From positions 930,001-994,000 of the forward strand of contig NZ_STGB01000001.1 of NCBI RefSeq assembly GCF_005222815.1: a DNA stretch of 64,000 nt, given 5' to 3'. Under the pieces are notes generated by a model that did no database searches, was not told the DNA's origin, and saw only the letters and a list, made by a program, of their open reading frames with translations. Of the stretch, positions 26,182 to 34,488 are shown one piece after another (positions within the stretch are counted from its first letter, which is position 1; each line of letters begins with the position of its first letter). Source of the DNA: Roseomonas sp. AR75. GTDB taxonomy: Bacteria > Pseudomonadota > Alphaproteobacteria > Acetobacterales > Acetobacteraceae. The translations under genes were made by a program, and so were the position numbers.

Positions 26182-27474
26182 TCAACCCAGATAGCCGAAC
26201 TGCCGCGGCAGCCAGAGCACCAGTTCCGGCACGAAGGTGATCAGCGCCAGCGCACCGAGCATCGCGGCGATGAAGGGCAGCGTGTGGCGCACCACCTCGC
26301 CCAGCGGCGCGTCGGAGATCTTCGCCACGATGAACAGCAGCAGCCCGTAGGGCGGCGTGATCAGCCCGATCATGATGTTCACCACCACGACCACGCCGAA
26401 ATGCACCATGTCCACGCCCAGCGCCTGCGCCGTCGGGATCAGCACCGGCACCACCACCAGCAGGATGGTGCTGCCCTCCAGCAGGCAGCCGAGCACCAGC
26501 AGCACCAGGTTGACCGCCAGCAGGAACTGCCAGTCGGCCAGTTCCCACCCCGCCAGGATGCCGCGCACGGTGCCCGGGATGTTCTCGCTGGCGACGACGT
26601 AGTTGAAGGCCAGCGCCCCCGCGATCAGCATGCCGATCGCCGCGGTTGACCGCGCGCTGCCCAGCACCGTGGCATAGAGTTCGCGCAGCGAGATGCTGCG
26701 GTAGAGCAGCGTCGCGACCAGGAACGCATAGGCGGCGGCGACGGCCGCGGCCTCGGTCGGCGTCATCACGCCGCCATAGATGCCGCCGAGCAGGATCACC
26801 GGCATCAGCAGCGCCGGCAGCGCCTCCCAGGTCAGGCGCGGCATCTCGCGCAGGGGCACGCGCTCGGCCACGGGGAAGTCGTGGCGGTGTGCCATCCAGC
26901 TGTTGATGGCCATCTGCGTCAGCCCCATCAGCAGCCCCGGCACCACGCCGCCCAGGAACAGGTAGCCGATCGAGGAATCGGAGATCAGCGCATACAGCAC
27001 CATCGGGATGGAAGGCGGGATGATCGGCCCGATCACCGCCGTCGCCGCCGTGATCGCCGCGGCGTAGCTGGCGGGATAGGCGCCGGTGCGCTTCATCATG
27101 TCGATCAGGATCTTGCCGCTGCCCGCGGCATCCGCGATGGCCGAGCCCGACATGCCCGCGAAGATCACGCTCTGCACGACGTTGACGTGGCCGAGCCCGC
27201 CGCGGAACCGGCCCACCAGCATGTTGCAGAAGCGCAGCAGCCGGTCCGTCATCGTGCCGGCGTTCATCAGCCCAGCCGAGAAGATGAACAGCGGCACGGC
27301 CAGCAGGATGTAGCTGCCGTTCAGCCCGTTCAGCAGTTGCTCCGCCGCGATGGACATGTCCTGGCCGGAAGCGGCGAGATAGAGGATCGAGCCGCAGATC
27401 ATCGCCAGCCCGATCGGCAGGCCGAGCAGCGCCAGCGCGACGATCGCGACAAGGCCCAGCGCGAAGGGCGTCAC
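26182..27474 (-). CDS. dctM: TRAP transporter large permease (DctM)
   Basis: A 430-residue membrane protein with about twelve helices and the DctM family signatures: LAVPLFIFSAGLMNAG, SGSAIADAAGSGKI, IPPSIPMVLYAL, and GLITPPYGLLLFI near the C-terminus. With DctQ and DctP it forms a sodium-dependent C4-dicarboxylate/sugar-acid type importer. It overlaps dctQ by four bases and precedes aroQ by 14 bp. The link to aroQ suggests a shikimate-pathway acid (for example quinate or dehydroshikimate) as a possible substrate. Confidence 0.92.
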   Translation of the reverse strand: MTPFALGLVAIVALALLGLPIGLAMICGSILYLAASGQDMSIAAEQLLNGLNGSYILLAVPLFIFSAGLMNAGTMTDRLLRFCNMLVGRFRGGLGHVNVVQSVIFAGMSGSAIADAAGSGKILIDMMKRTGAYPASYAAAITAATAVIGPIIPPSIPMVLYALISDSSIGYLFLGGVVPGLLMGLTQMAINSWMAHRHDFPVAERVPLREMPRLTWEALPALLMPVILLGGIYGGVMTPTEAAAVAAAYAFLVATLLYRSISLRELYATVLGSARSTAAIGMLIAGALAFNYVVASENIPGTVRGILAGWELADWQFLLAVNLVLLVLGCLLEGSTILLVVVPVLIPTAQALGVDMVHFGVVVVVNIMIGLITPPYGLLLFIVAKISDAPLGEVVRHTLPFIAAMLGALALITFVPELVLWLPRQFGYLG

Positions 27475-27956
27475 GCCCGACCGGCCCCGGATACGGCGCG
27501 CCAGACGATGAACGCGTAGCGGATGATCACGGCCACCGCGAAGACCAGGTAGACCGAATACAGCCAGTCCATACGCACACCGAGATAGGCGGCGCGCTCC
27601 ACCTTCATGAAGGTGACGTAGTCGAACACCGCCGGCAGCGACCAGGTGAAGATCGCCACGACGGCGACGCCGGTGATCGCGTCGAACACCCGCCTGACGC
27701 CCGGCGGCACCGCGCCATAGAGGATGTCGAAGCGGATCTCCTCATCCTCCCGCAGTACAAGCGCGGCCCCCCACAACACGCCCCAGAGCCAGGCGAGGGT
27801 GGAAACCTCCGTCGTCCAGCCGACCGGCGCGTTGAAGACGTAGCGCATCACGATCTGCACCACGAAGGCGATGAACATCGCCGCCAGCAGCGCAGCCAGC
27901 ACGTTCTCGGCGCGCCGCCCGCCGAAGGCCAGCACGCGGCGCGCGAGACCCGTCAT
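27471..27956 (-). CDS. dctQ: TRAP transporter small permease (DctQ)
   Basis: A 161-residue protein with four membrane helices and the DctQ signatures VMRYVFNAPVGWTTEV and LWGVLWGAALVLREDEEIRFD. It is the small membrane subunit that shields the DctM transport domain. It lies between dctP and dctM, overlapping dctM by ATGA. The arrangement dctP-dctQ-dctM-aroQ on the minus strand is transcribed away from two divergent FCD-type regulator genes. Confidence 0.88.
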   Translation of the reverse strand: MTGLARRVLAFGGRRAENVLAALLAAMFIAFVVQIVMRYVFNAPVGWTTEVSTLAWLWGVLWGAALVLREDEEIRFDILYGAVPPGVRRVFDAITGVAVVAIFTWSLPAVFDYVTFMKVERAAYLGVRMDWLYSVYLVFAVAVIIRYAFIVWRAVSGAGRA

Positions 27957-27968
27957 CGGCCCGGCCGA

Positions 27969-28958
27969 TCAGCGGACGGCGTTGATCCGCTCGAGGATGC
28001 CCGCCGGCCAGCTCTGCGACAGCGGCGACGCCAGGTAGCGCCGCTGCGCCTCCGCGCGGAAGGCGTCGACGTTCGGCGCATAGACCTCCAGCCCCTGGCT
28101 GCGGAAGAAGGCGACCATCTCCTGCTCCTGCGCCAGATGGCGCTGCGTGCTCGCCGCGACGGCCTTGTCCACGGCGGCCTGCACCTTCTCCTTCTGCGTC
28201 GTCGACAGGCTGTCCCAGAAGCGCGCCGACATCGACAGCAGGTCATAGGCGACGAGGTGGCTGGTCAGCACGAACTGGGTCGTCACCTCATAGAAGCGCA
28301 TGGTCCGGCTGGTCGGCAGCGGGTTGTCCTGCCCGTCCACGGCGCCGGATTGCAGGGCGGTGTAGAGTTCCGCGAAGGCCACCGGCGTCGGGTTCGCGCC
28401 GAGCGCCTCGCCGAGGAACTGCCAGGCTTCGCCCGGCGGCATGCGCAGCTTCATCCCGGCCATGTCGGCGGGCGTGCTGATGCGCTTGCGCGGCTTCAGG
28501 TTCACCTGCCGCGTGCCGAAATAGAGCGGGCCGAGGACCTGCACGTTGAGCTGGTCGCGGACCATCTTCTTGAAGTCCGCCCCGATCGGGCCGGCGAAGA
28601 CCTTGCCCATGTGGTCGGCATCGCGGAACAGATAGGCTGAGGTCATCACCGACCAGGCCGGAATCTGCCGCGAGAAATCCTGCGGCGCGATGTTCGCCAT
28701 CTCCAGGTTGCCGCGCTGCAGCGCCACCAGTTCCGTCCCCTGGCGGAACAGCGAGGCGTTCAGGTGCAGCTCGACGTCGAATTCGCCCTGCAGGTCGGTA
28801 GCGAAGCCGCGCATCGCCTCGCCGCGAATGTCCTGCTCCGTGAAGACCGCTGCGAAGCGCAGCTTGCGTCGCGCCTGCGCGCGCGCCGGCAGCGCCGTGG
28901 CCGCCGCAAGTGCCGCCGTGCCGGTCATCGCCGCACGCCGTCCGATGAGCGCCTTCAT
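27969..28958 (-). CDS. dctP: TRAP transporter substrate-binding protein (DctP)
   Basis: A 329-residue periplasmic receptor with an export signal (GRRAAMTGTAALAAATALPARAQ). The mature part carries the DctP pattern: KLRFAAVFTEQDIRGEAMRGF, MKLRMPPGEAWQFLGEALGANPTPVAF with the ligand-pairing Arg, and YTALQSGAVDGQDNPL. The GGGAGGAAG ribosome-binding stretch is 4 bp before the ATG. It is the first gene of the operon and faces a divergent GntR gene across 140 bp, the usual regulator-target layout. Confidence 0.92.
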   Translation of the reverse strand: MKALIGRRAAMTGTAALAAATALPARAQARRKLRFAAVFTEQDIRGEAMRGFATDLQGEFDVELHLNASLFRQGTELVALQRGNLEMANIAPQDFSRQIPAWSVMTSAYLFRDADHMGKVFAGPIGADFKKMVRDQLNVQVLGPLYFGTRQVNLKPRKRISTPADMAGMKLRMPPGEAWQFLGEALGANPTPVAFAELYTALQSGAVDGQDNPLPTSRTMRFYEVTTQFVLTSHLVAYDLLSMSARFWDSLSTTQKEKVQAAVDKAVAASTQRHLAQEQEMVAFFRSQGLEVYAPNVDAFRAEAQRRYLASPLSQSWPAGILERINAVR

Positions 28959-29098
28959 GCGCTTCCTCCCTGCCCATTGCGTCTGGCGCGCCGGACCGAT
29001 CCGCCGCGCGACTGCTGTCGACGCTAATGGCGGCCAATCGGCAAATCAATGGTCATTCGTCCGATCATCCGCTATTGTCCGAAACAGCCGATAAAGGA
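28959..29098. promoter_or_regulatory. Divergent promoter region between dctP and FCD regulator
   Basis: The 140-bp gap must hold promoters for both directions. TTGTCCGAAACAG (29075-29087) resembles an imperfect version of the CTTGTCCGGACAAG palindrome at 7513 and sits just before the regulator start, where autoregulation would act. No sigma-70 boxes are convincing. The call of a shared operator is inference. Confidence 0.35.
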
Positions 29099-29869
29099 AT
29101 GCCCGGCTTGACCGCCATGCTGCCCGACTGCCGAGCCGAGACGGAGGAAGGCTTCGCCGACCTCGCCTACCGTCGGATCCGGGCCGACCTCGTGCATGGA
29201 CGGCTCGCGCCCGGTCGCAAGCTGGGGCTTGAGGGGCTGCGGCAGATCTACGGGGCCGGAATCTCCACGCTGCGGGAAGCGCTGAACCGCCTCGCCTCCG
29301 AAGGCCTGGTGGTGGCGGAGGGCCAGCGCGGCTTCGCCGTCGCACCGGTCTCCATCGCCGAACTGCAGGAGGTCGCGGCGCTGCGCCTGCTGCTCGAATG
29401 CCACGCCATCCGCGACTCCTTCGCCGCCGGCGACCTCGATTGGGAAGGCCAGGTAGTCGGCGCGCATCACAAGCTGGCGGCCCTGGAACGCCGGCTGCTG
29501 GCCGGCGACACGGCCGATGCAACGCAGTGGAAGCGCTACGATCGCGAATTCCACCACCTGCTGATCGCCGCCTGCGGCTCCGTCGCGCTGCTCGAGACCT
29601 ATGCGGCGGCTTATGACCGCTACCTGCGCTACCAGATGGTGGCCGTGGTGTTCCGCGGCGCGCTGGCGGCGGAGCAACACGCGGCGCTGCTCGACTGCGC
29701 GCTGACGCGCGATGCGGACCGCGCCTGCCGGGTGTTGGAAGCGCATGTGCAGGGTTGCGTGGATCATGTGGTCCGCACCAATGCCCTCGCCCCGTTCGCG
29801 CCCGGGCGCCGCAAGCCCGCGGCCGGAGCAACGACGCCCGCCCTGCCCCGGCGCGCGGCCGCCCGATGA
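29099..29869 (+). CDS. GntR family regulator, FCD (FadR-like) subfamily
   Basis: A 256-residue regulator: an N-terminal winged helix (AYRRIRADLVHGRLAPG ... GISTLREALNRLASEGLV) and a C-terminal FCD helical domain with the metal/ligand His pattern (Arg/Asp in RYDREFHHLLIAACGS). ATG 29099 was chosen because AAAGGA precedes it and the N-terminal extension from 29027 adds nothing conserved; the 29027 start remains possible. It is divergent from the TRAP operon, which it probably controls according to an organic-acid effector. Its stop overlaps the next regulator's start. Confidence 0.87.
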   Translation: MPGLTAMLPDCRAETEEGFADLAYRRIRADLVHGRLAPGRKLGLEGLRQIYGAGISTLREALNRLASEGLVVAEGQRGFAVAPVSIAELQEVAALRLLLECHAIRDSFAAGDLDWEGQVVGAHHKLAALERRLLAGDTADATQWKRYDREFHHLLIAACGSVALLETYAAAYDRYLRYQMVAVVFRGALAAEQHAALLDCALTRDADRACRVLEAHVQGCVDHVVRTNALAPFAPGRRKPAAGATTPALPRRAAAR

Positions 29870-30543
29870 TCGCCGCCGACGTCCCCGCTACCGTGGAATC
29901 GGCGGGCGAGCGCGCCTACCGCCGGATTCGCGCGGACCTGATCGCCGGCGTGCTGCCGCCGGGCGAGCGGCTGCGCCTCGATGCGCTGCGCGCCCGCTAC
30001 GGCGCGAGCATCAGCACCCTGCGGGAGGCCTTGAGCCGCCTGACCGCCGAGCGGCTGATCCTCGCCGAGGGCCAGCGCGGCTTCGAGGTGGCGCCGCTCT
30101 CGGCCCGCGACCTGCGGGAGATCGCGGCGCTGCGACTGCTGCTGGAAGGCCACGCGCTGGAACATGCCTTCCGGGCCGGCGACGTGGAGTGGGAGGCGCG
30201 GGTCGTCGCCGCGCATCACAAGCTCTCGCAGATGGAGGAGCGGCTGCGGGCGGGCGATGCCGCCGCGCTGCAACCCTGGCGGCGTTTCGATTCCCAGTTC
30301 CACCAGACGCTGATCTCCGCCTGCGGCTCCCGCACGCTGATGGCCACCCACGCGGCGGTGTTCGACCGCTACCTGCGCTACCAGAACATGACGCTCGGCT
30401 TCCGCGGCGCCATCGCGGTGGCCGAGCACCAGGCGCTGCGCGACTGCGCGCTGCGCCGCGACGCACCGCGCGCGCGGGACGTGCTGACGCGTCATATCCT
30501 TGGCGGGGTGGATGCCGCGCTGGCGACCGGTGCGATCGGCTGA
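29866..30543 (+). CDS. GntR family regulator, FCD subfamily (tandem paralogue)
   Basis: A 225-residue close paralogue of the preceding gene: the same winged-helix core (AYRRIRADLIAGVLPPGERL ... SISTLREALSRLTAERLI), the same QRGF wing and an FCD domain with SQFHQTLISACGSRTLM and DRYLRYQNMT. The ATGA overlap with the upstream gene shows that they are co-translated. Two coupled FCD regulators could form heterodimers or answer two effectors. Likely targets are the divergent TRAP operon and perhaps the TAXI system, whose promoter has a TTGTCC-type palindrome. Confidence 0.87.
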   Translation: MIAADVPATVESAGERAYRRIRADLIAGVLPPGERLRLDALRARYGASISTLREALSRLTAERLILAEGQRGFEVAPLSARDLREIAALRLLLEGHALEHAFRAGDVEWEARVVAAHHKLSQMEERLRAGDAAALQPWRRFDSQFHQTLISACGSRTLMATHAAVFDRYLRYQNMTLGFRGAIAVAEHQALRDCALRRDAPRARDVLTRHILGGVDAALATGAIG

Positions 30544-31103
30544 GGGTCCGGTCGCCGCGCCGGCGCGGCCTCGCCGGCTCTTGTTACATTAATTGACCGC
30601 TAACTGTTGCAACTTGCAACAGACTGCCGTGGCTGCGTTGCCAGCCAACCTTTTTGCCGTCGTGTCCGATCAATGACTTGGCATCACTGTCCGTCTGCTG
30701 GTTCTGACTATGGGCAGGTTGAATACCCCATTGCGCTTGCGCCAGATCAAATTAATATTTTCCTCAGTCCCTATATAAGGACGACGCCGATCAATCGGCG
30801 GGCTGGGGAACAGGGTCATGAAACACGACAGCGTGGCGACAAGCCGCCGAACAACCAGTTCTGGCACAGCGGCAGGAATGCGAAGGGCCTTGCCATGCTT
30901 CGCGGGCAACTTGGCCAGGCCGGACCGCCGCGATCACCCGTGAGCCACTCACCGTAAGCGGATCCGGCCTGGCCCCCGCGCCGCGGGGCGGTCTTTCCGT
31001 CAGCCCTGGGCCGCGCCGCACGCTCTGACGGAACGAGTTTCCTGGAAGATGCGCCATGCAGCGATCGGCGCTCTTTTGTTTCTATACCAAAACGGAGGAA
31101 GTC
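30544..31103. promoter_or_regulatory. 560-bp intergenic region with AT-rich block, palindrome and hairpin
   Basis: No convincing conserved gene. The stretch holds a perfect palindrome (30604-30622), an AT-rich block around 30745-30780 with AATTAATATTTT and CTATATAAGG, and an inverted repeat TTCCGTCAG (30995-31003) / CTGACGGAA (31025-31033) just before the repeat-protein gene. A 41-codon ORF with a GGGG-rich upstream stretch (30818-30943) could encode a leader peptide, but has no recognised features. The architecture suggests a complex promoter and long 5' leader for the gene at 31104. Confidence 0.45.
30604..30622. promoter_or_regulatory. Perfect 19-bp palindrome
   Basis: CTGTTGCAACTTGCAACAG consists of two exact 9-bp arms around a single C. 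It lies 61 bp after the second FCD gene and about 480 bp before the repeat-protein gene. It is a strong operator candidate; the binding protein is unknown. Confidence 0.5.
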
Positions 31104-33110
31104 ATGAGCACTCAGTTGATCGACGATCTCGCCGCCGAAGCCGAGGCAGCCGCGGAAGCTGGCGGCGGCGCGGGCGGAGGAGCTGGCGGTGGTGGCGGTG
31201 GTGGTGGCGGCGGTGGTGGCGGCGACCTCTTCGCCGACCTCTATGTCCTGCTGCGCGACCTCGACCCGTCGGACGGCGGCGGCAATGGCGAACCGGTGCT
31301 CGACGGCAACAGCCAGACCATCCCCGTCGGGCTCGACACCGCGAGCGGCGATACCTTCCCCATCTACTACGTCGAGATTGCCGAGGGCGACTACGAGATC
31401 CCTGCCGACCTGCTGCCCTATGTGCAGGAAGTCGTCCTGGAGCGTGTCAACGTCATCCGCGCGCCGGATAGCGTGCGCGAGCACGCGCTTGAGGAAGCGC
31501 TCGCCAAGATCACGGCCGGCACCTCGATCACGACCGATTTCGCGGGCCGGATCGTCGTGGATGGCGCGACGATCGATGCGCCGAACGAGAACCTCGCCCT
31601 CTACCACCTGATCATGACCGAAGGCGGTGTGAACAGCTGGACCGAGGTTCTCGCCGGCGCCAGCACGAACCTGCCGACGCAAATCGTCGATCTGCTCGCC
31701 TCCGGCTGGGACCCGACGGGCCTGCTCGGCGGCGCCGCCTCGAAGGCCACGCCGTTCAGCATGGACGCCGTGATCACGGCGCACTCGATCTCCGGCGTGA
31801 ACGAGGTGACGGGATCGGGCGACACCCTGCAGATCGACTACTTCAGCTTCACCGACGGCACCACCGAGACCTATGACTACGATCGCGTCGAGCGCTATGG
31901 CGACATGTGGGTGCAGTGGTACCAGGACATGGACGGCAACCCGTTCAATCTGGAAGCGGTCCAGCGCACTGTGCTCGATGCCGTATGGGGCAGCGACGGC
32001 GACGGCGACGGCGTGAACGACGTCGGCAGCGGCGTGAACTGGGTGGACGAGTACATCACCCTCTCCGCCGACGGCCTGAGCTTCGAGACCTTCGCCGCGA
32101 CCGGCGCCGGCATCAACGACTGGGCGGCGGCAGTCGACGATTCCCGTGCGGTGATCAACTTCTTCCACGAAAGCGTCGGCGGCGCGCAGATCCCGCCGCC
32201 GGCGGAGAATGTCGCCGCAAGTGGCGACTTCAACGCGGACGGCACGGCCGATATCGCGCTGCGCGACACGGCGACGGGCGCCCTGGTGAACTGGCAGATG
32301 TCCGACAGCGCGGTGGCGCAGGAGATCGCGCTCGGCACGGCCGGCCTCGACTGGGCGGTGTCGGGCAGCGGCGACTTCAACGGCGATGGCACCGCGGACA
32401 TCCTGTTCCGCAACGAGAACAGCGGCTGGGTGCTGAACTGGCAGCTTTCGGACGGGGCGGTGGCAGCGTCGATCAACGTGGCGGGTGCCGGGCTCGACTG
32501 GAACCTCTTCGGGACAGGCGACTTCAACGGGGATGGCACGGACGACATCCTGCTGCGCCACGAGACCAGCGGCTGGCTGCTGAACTGGACGATGGCCAAC
32601 GGCACGCTCTCAGCCGAATCCTTCGTCGGCGGCGCGGGGCTCGACTGGAACCTCGTCGGGATCGGCGATTTCAACGGCGACGGCACGGACGACATCCTGC
32701 TGCGCCATGAAACCAGCGGCTGGCTGCTGAACTGGACGATGGAGAACGGCGCCATGTCCGCCGAGTCCTTCGTCGGCGGCGCGGGGCTCGACTGGGAGGT
32801 CGCCGCGACCGGCGACTTCAACGGCGACGGCACGGACGACATCCTGCTGCGCCACGACAGCGGCGCGATCCTGAACTGGGAGATGGCGAACGGCGCGCTG
32901 AGCCGCGAGGTCAGCGTGGGCGCGCTCGACAATGCCTGGGAGGTCGCCGGAACCGGCGACTACAACGGGGACGCGACGGATGACGTGCTGTTCCAGAACA
33001 GCGGGCCGGATCTCGCCGGCCAGGTGATGATCCTGGAGATGGCCGCCGGAACCCTTGGCGCCTTCGTTCCCGTCTCCGCTCCGGCCTCCGGCGCCGATCT
33101 GCTGGGCTGA
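31104..33110 (+). CDS. Poly-Gly / FG-GAP-like (VCBS-type) repeat protein, probably secreted
   Basis: A 668-residue protein. The start at 31104 has GGAGGAA 3-9 bp before it. Residues 1-20 are acidic/Ala-rich (MSTQLIDDLAAEAEAAAEA), followed by a poly-Gly tract (about residues 20-40). A middle domain of about 300 residues, for which I recognise no family, contains a Ca-binding-like DGDGDGVND. Then come six tandem 49-residue repeats of the type GDFNGDGTDDILLRH...GWLLNW...GLDW, with DxDGxxD calcium loops, resembling FG-GAP/VCBS beta-propeller blades. There is no Sec signal. The Gly-rich N-terminus and Ca loops suggest type I or another leaderless export, but no transporter gene is nearby. A strong hairpin follows at 33146. 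Confidence 0.72.
   Translation: MSTQLIDDLAAEAEAAAEAGGGAGGGAGGGGGGGGGGGGGDLFADLYVLLRDLDPSDGGGNGEPVLDGNSQTIPVGLDTASGDTFPIYYVEIAEGDYEIPADLLPYVQEVVLERVNVIRAPDSVREHALEEALAKITAGTSITTDFAGRIVVDGATIDAPNENLALYHLIMTEGGVNSWTEVLAGASTNLPTQIVDLLASGWDPTGLLGGAASKATPFSMDAVITAHSISGVNEVTGSGDTLQIDYFSFTDGTTETYDYDRVERYGDMWVQWYQDMDGNPFNLEAVQRTVLDAVWGSDGDGDGVNDVGSGVNWVDEYITLSADGLSFETFAATGAGINDWAAAVDDSRAVINFFHESVGGAQIPPPAENVAASGDFNADGTADIALRDTATGALVNWQMSDSAVAQEIALGTAGLDWAVSGSGDFNGDGTADILFRNENSGWVLNWQLSDGAVAASINVAGAGLDWNLFGTGDFNGDGTDDILLRHETSGWLLNWTMANGTLSAESFVGGAGLDWNLVGIGDFNGDGTDDILLRHETSGWLLNWTMENGAMSAESFVGGAGLDWEVAATGDFNGDGTDDILLRHDSGAILNWEMANGALSREVSVGALDNAWEVAGTGDYNGDATDDVLFQNSGPDLAGQVMILEMAAGTLGAFVPVSAPASGADLLG
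32224..33050 (+). repeat. Six tandem ~147-bp coding repeats
   Basis: Units begin near 32224, 32371, 32518, 32665, 32812 and 32956, each encoding about 49 residues with a GDFNGDGT opening. Units three and four are nearly identical at the DNA level in the DDILLRHETSGWLLNWTM part, which suggests recent unit duplication or gene conversion. Confidence 0.85.
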
Positions 33111-33145
33111 ACCGCGGCGCGGGGCGCCTGCCCCGCAGACCCGAA

Positions 33146-33174
33146 AGACCCCGGCGCATCCTGCGCCGGGGTCT
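33146..33174 (+). terminator. Strong hairpin after the repeat-protein gene
   Basis: A 13-bp perfect stem, AGACCCCGGCGCA pairing with TGCGCCGGGGTCT, encloses a 3-nt loop, 35 bp after the stop codon. The following bases (GCTAGACTTGGG) have no T-run, so termination efficiency is uncertain. Confidence 0.7.
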
Positions 33175-33210
33175 GCTAGACTTGGGCGAGGGCATGGCAG
33201 GACGACCGGC

Positions 33211-34488
33211 ATGTTCCTGGAGAGGCTGAGTCGCTTTCTGAGCGCCGTCGCCGACGTAGTGCGGGACCGCGGGGTTCTCCCCGGGATCGGCTTCGCGGTC
33301 CGGAGCCTCGGCCGCAAGGCGGTGCTGCTCGCCAGTGCAGCGTTCTCCCTCTTCGGGGCACGCCGTGCGCGCAGGCAGGTGCGGGAGGACGGCGTCCTTC
33401 CGGTCGCGCCCTGCATCGCGCTGTGCCTGACCGGCGGCATCGGCGACACCGTCGTGATCGCGCGCTTCATGCGGGACCTGGTCTCCGCGGCCCCGGGCAC
33501 GCGCTTCGACGTGTTCATGGCAAGGCCCGACACGGCGGCCTTCGTGTTCGCCCGGGTGCCAGGCTTCCGGCGCGCGTATCACGATGCGCTGTTCGAGCCG
33601 TTGCGCCGCGAATACCCGCTGGCGCTGCGCGCCAATCAGACCGTCGTCGCCTATCTCGATTCCATCCGCTGGAAGGACCTGCGGGAGGCGCCGGCGCTGG
33701 TCGCGATGCTCGACAGGCTGCGTCTCGCCCGTGGCGACATCGAGGATTTCATCGCCCGCCACCCGTTCCGCGACAATTGCCTGGCGCGGAGCGCGGTCTT
33801 CGCAGGCGCCAGCCGCCGCAACTTCCTGCATGCGATGGCGGGCCTGAAGTATGGTGGCGACCGGATGGAGATCGCCGGCGACCGCACGGCGCCGGCGCGC
33901 TTCGGCCTCGGCGCGACCGCCTATGTCACGGTCCACAACGGCTACGACCCGGACTTCACCATCAGCGGCCAACGCGCCACCAAGTGCTACCCGCATTTCG
34001 GCCGCGTCGTCTCGCTGCTGCGGGCGCAGCGCCCCGATCTCGTCTTCGTCCAGCTCGGCACCTCCACCAGCGAGCCGATCGCCGAATGCGACCTGAACCT
34101 GATCGGCAGGACGAGCCTTGCCGAGGTGGTCGGGCTGCTCGGCGGGGCGATCGCCCACATCGACAACGAGGGGGGGCTCGTGCATGTCGCCGCCTGCCTC
34201 GGCGTGCCCGCGGTCGTGCTCTTCGGGCCGACACCGAGCGACTATTTCGGCTATCCCGGCAACATCAACATCGATCCCGCCGTCTGCGGCGATTGCTGGT
34301 GGCTGACCCGCAGTTGGATGAGCAATTGCGTCAAGGGCTACAACGTCCCGCGCTGCCTCCACGAACAGAAGCCGGAAGCGGTCGTCGCGCGCTCGCAGCA
34401 TCTCTTCGCGCCGGCCGGAACGGCTGCGGAGGCGGGCCGGGTCGCGGCCGTGGCCGGCGATCTCGAGCAGGCGGGGGGCGGTTCGTGA
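33211..34488 (+). CDS. Glycosyltransferase family 9-like (heptosyltransferase-type) protein
   Basis: A 425-residue GT-B protein. The N-terminal half contains ALCLTGGIGDTVVIARFMRDL, the GT9-type glycine-rich start of the first Rossmann unit. The C-terminal half has IDNEGGLVHVAACLGVPAVVLFGPTPSDYFGYP, matching the heptosyltransferase signature for ADP-heptose binding. A Cys-rich stretch (VCGDCWWL...NCVKGYNVPRCL) near the C-terminus also occurs in GT9 relatives. It probably adds a sugar to a surface glycan. The next gene, a methyltransferase, overlaps by four bases, so the two act in one glycan-decorating unit. Confidence 0.8.
   Translation: MFLERLSRFLSAVADVVRDRGVLPGIGFAVRSLGRKAVLLASAAFSLFGARRARRQVREDGVLPVAPCIALCLTGGIGDTVVIARFMRDLVSAAPGTRFDVFMARPDTAAFVFARVPGFRRAYHDALFEPLRREYPLALRANQTVVAYLDSIRWKDLREAPALVAMLDRLRLARGDIEDFIARHPFRDNCLARSAVFAGASRRNFLHAMAGLKYGGDRMEIAGDRTAPARFGLGATAYVTVHNGYDPDFTISGQRATKCYPHFGRVVSLLRAQRPDLVFVQLGTSTSEPIAECDLNLIGRTSLAEVVGLLGGAIAHIDNEGGLVHVAACLGVPAVVLFGPTPSDYFGYPGNINIDPAVCGDCWWLTRSWMSNCVKGYNVPRCLHEQKPEAVVARSQHLFAPAGTAAEAGRVAAVAGDLEQAGGGS

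Noticed and set aside
30607..30957. 116-codon frame upstream of the repeat protein
   Set aside because: It begins inside the 19-bp palindrome region, has no ribosome-binding site and no conserved features.
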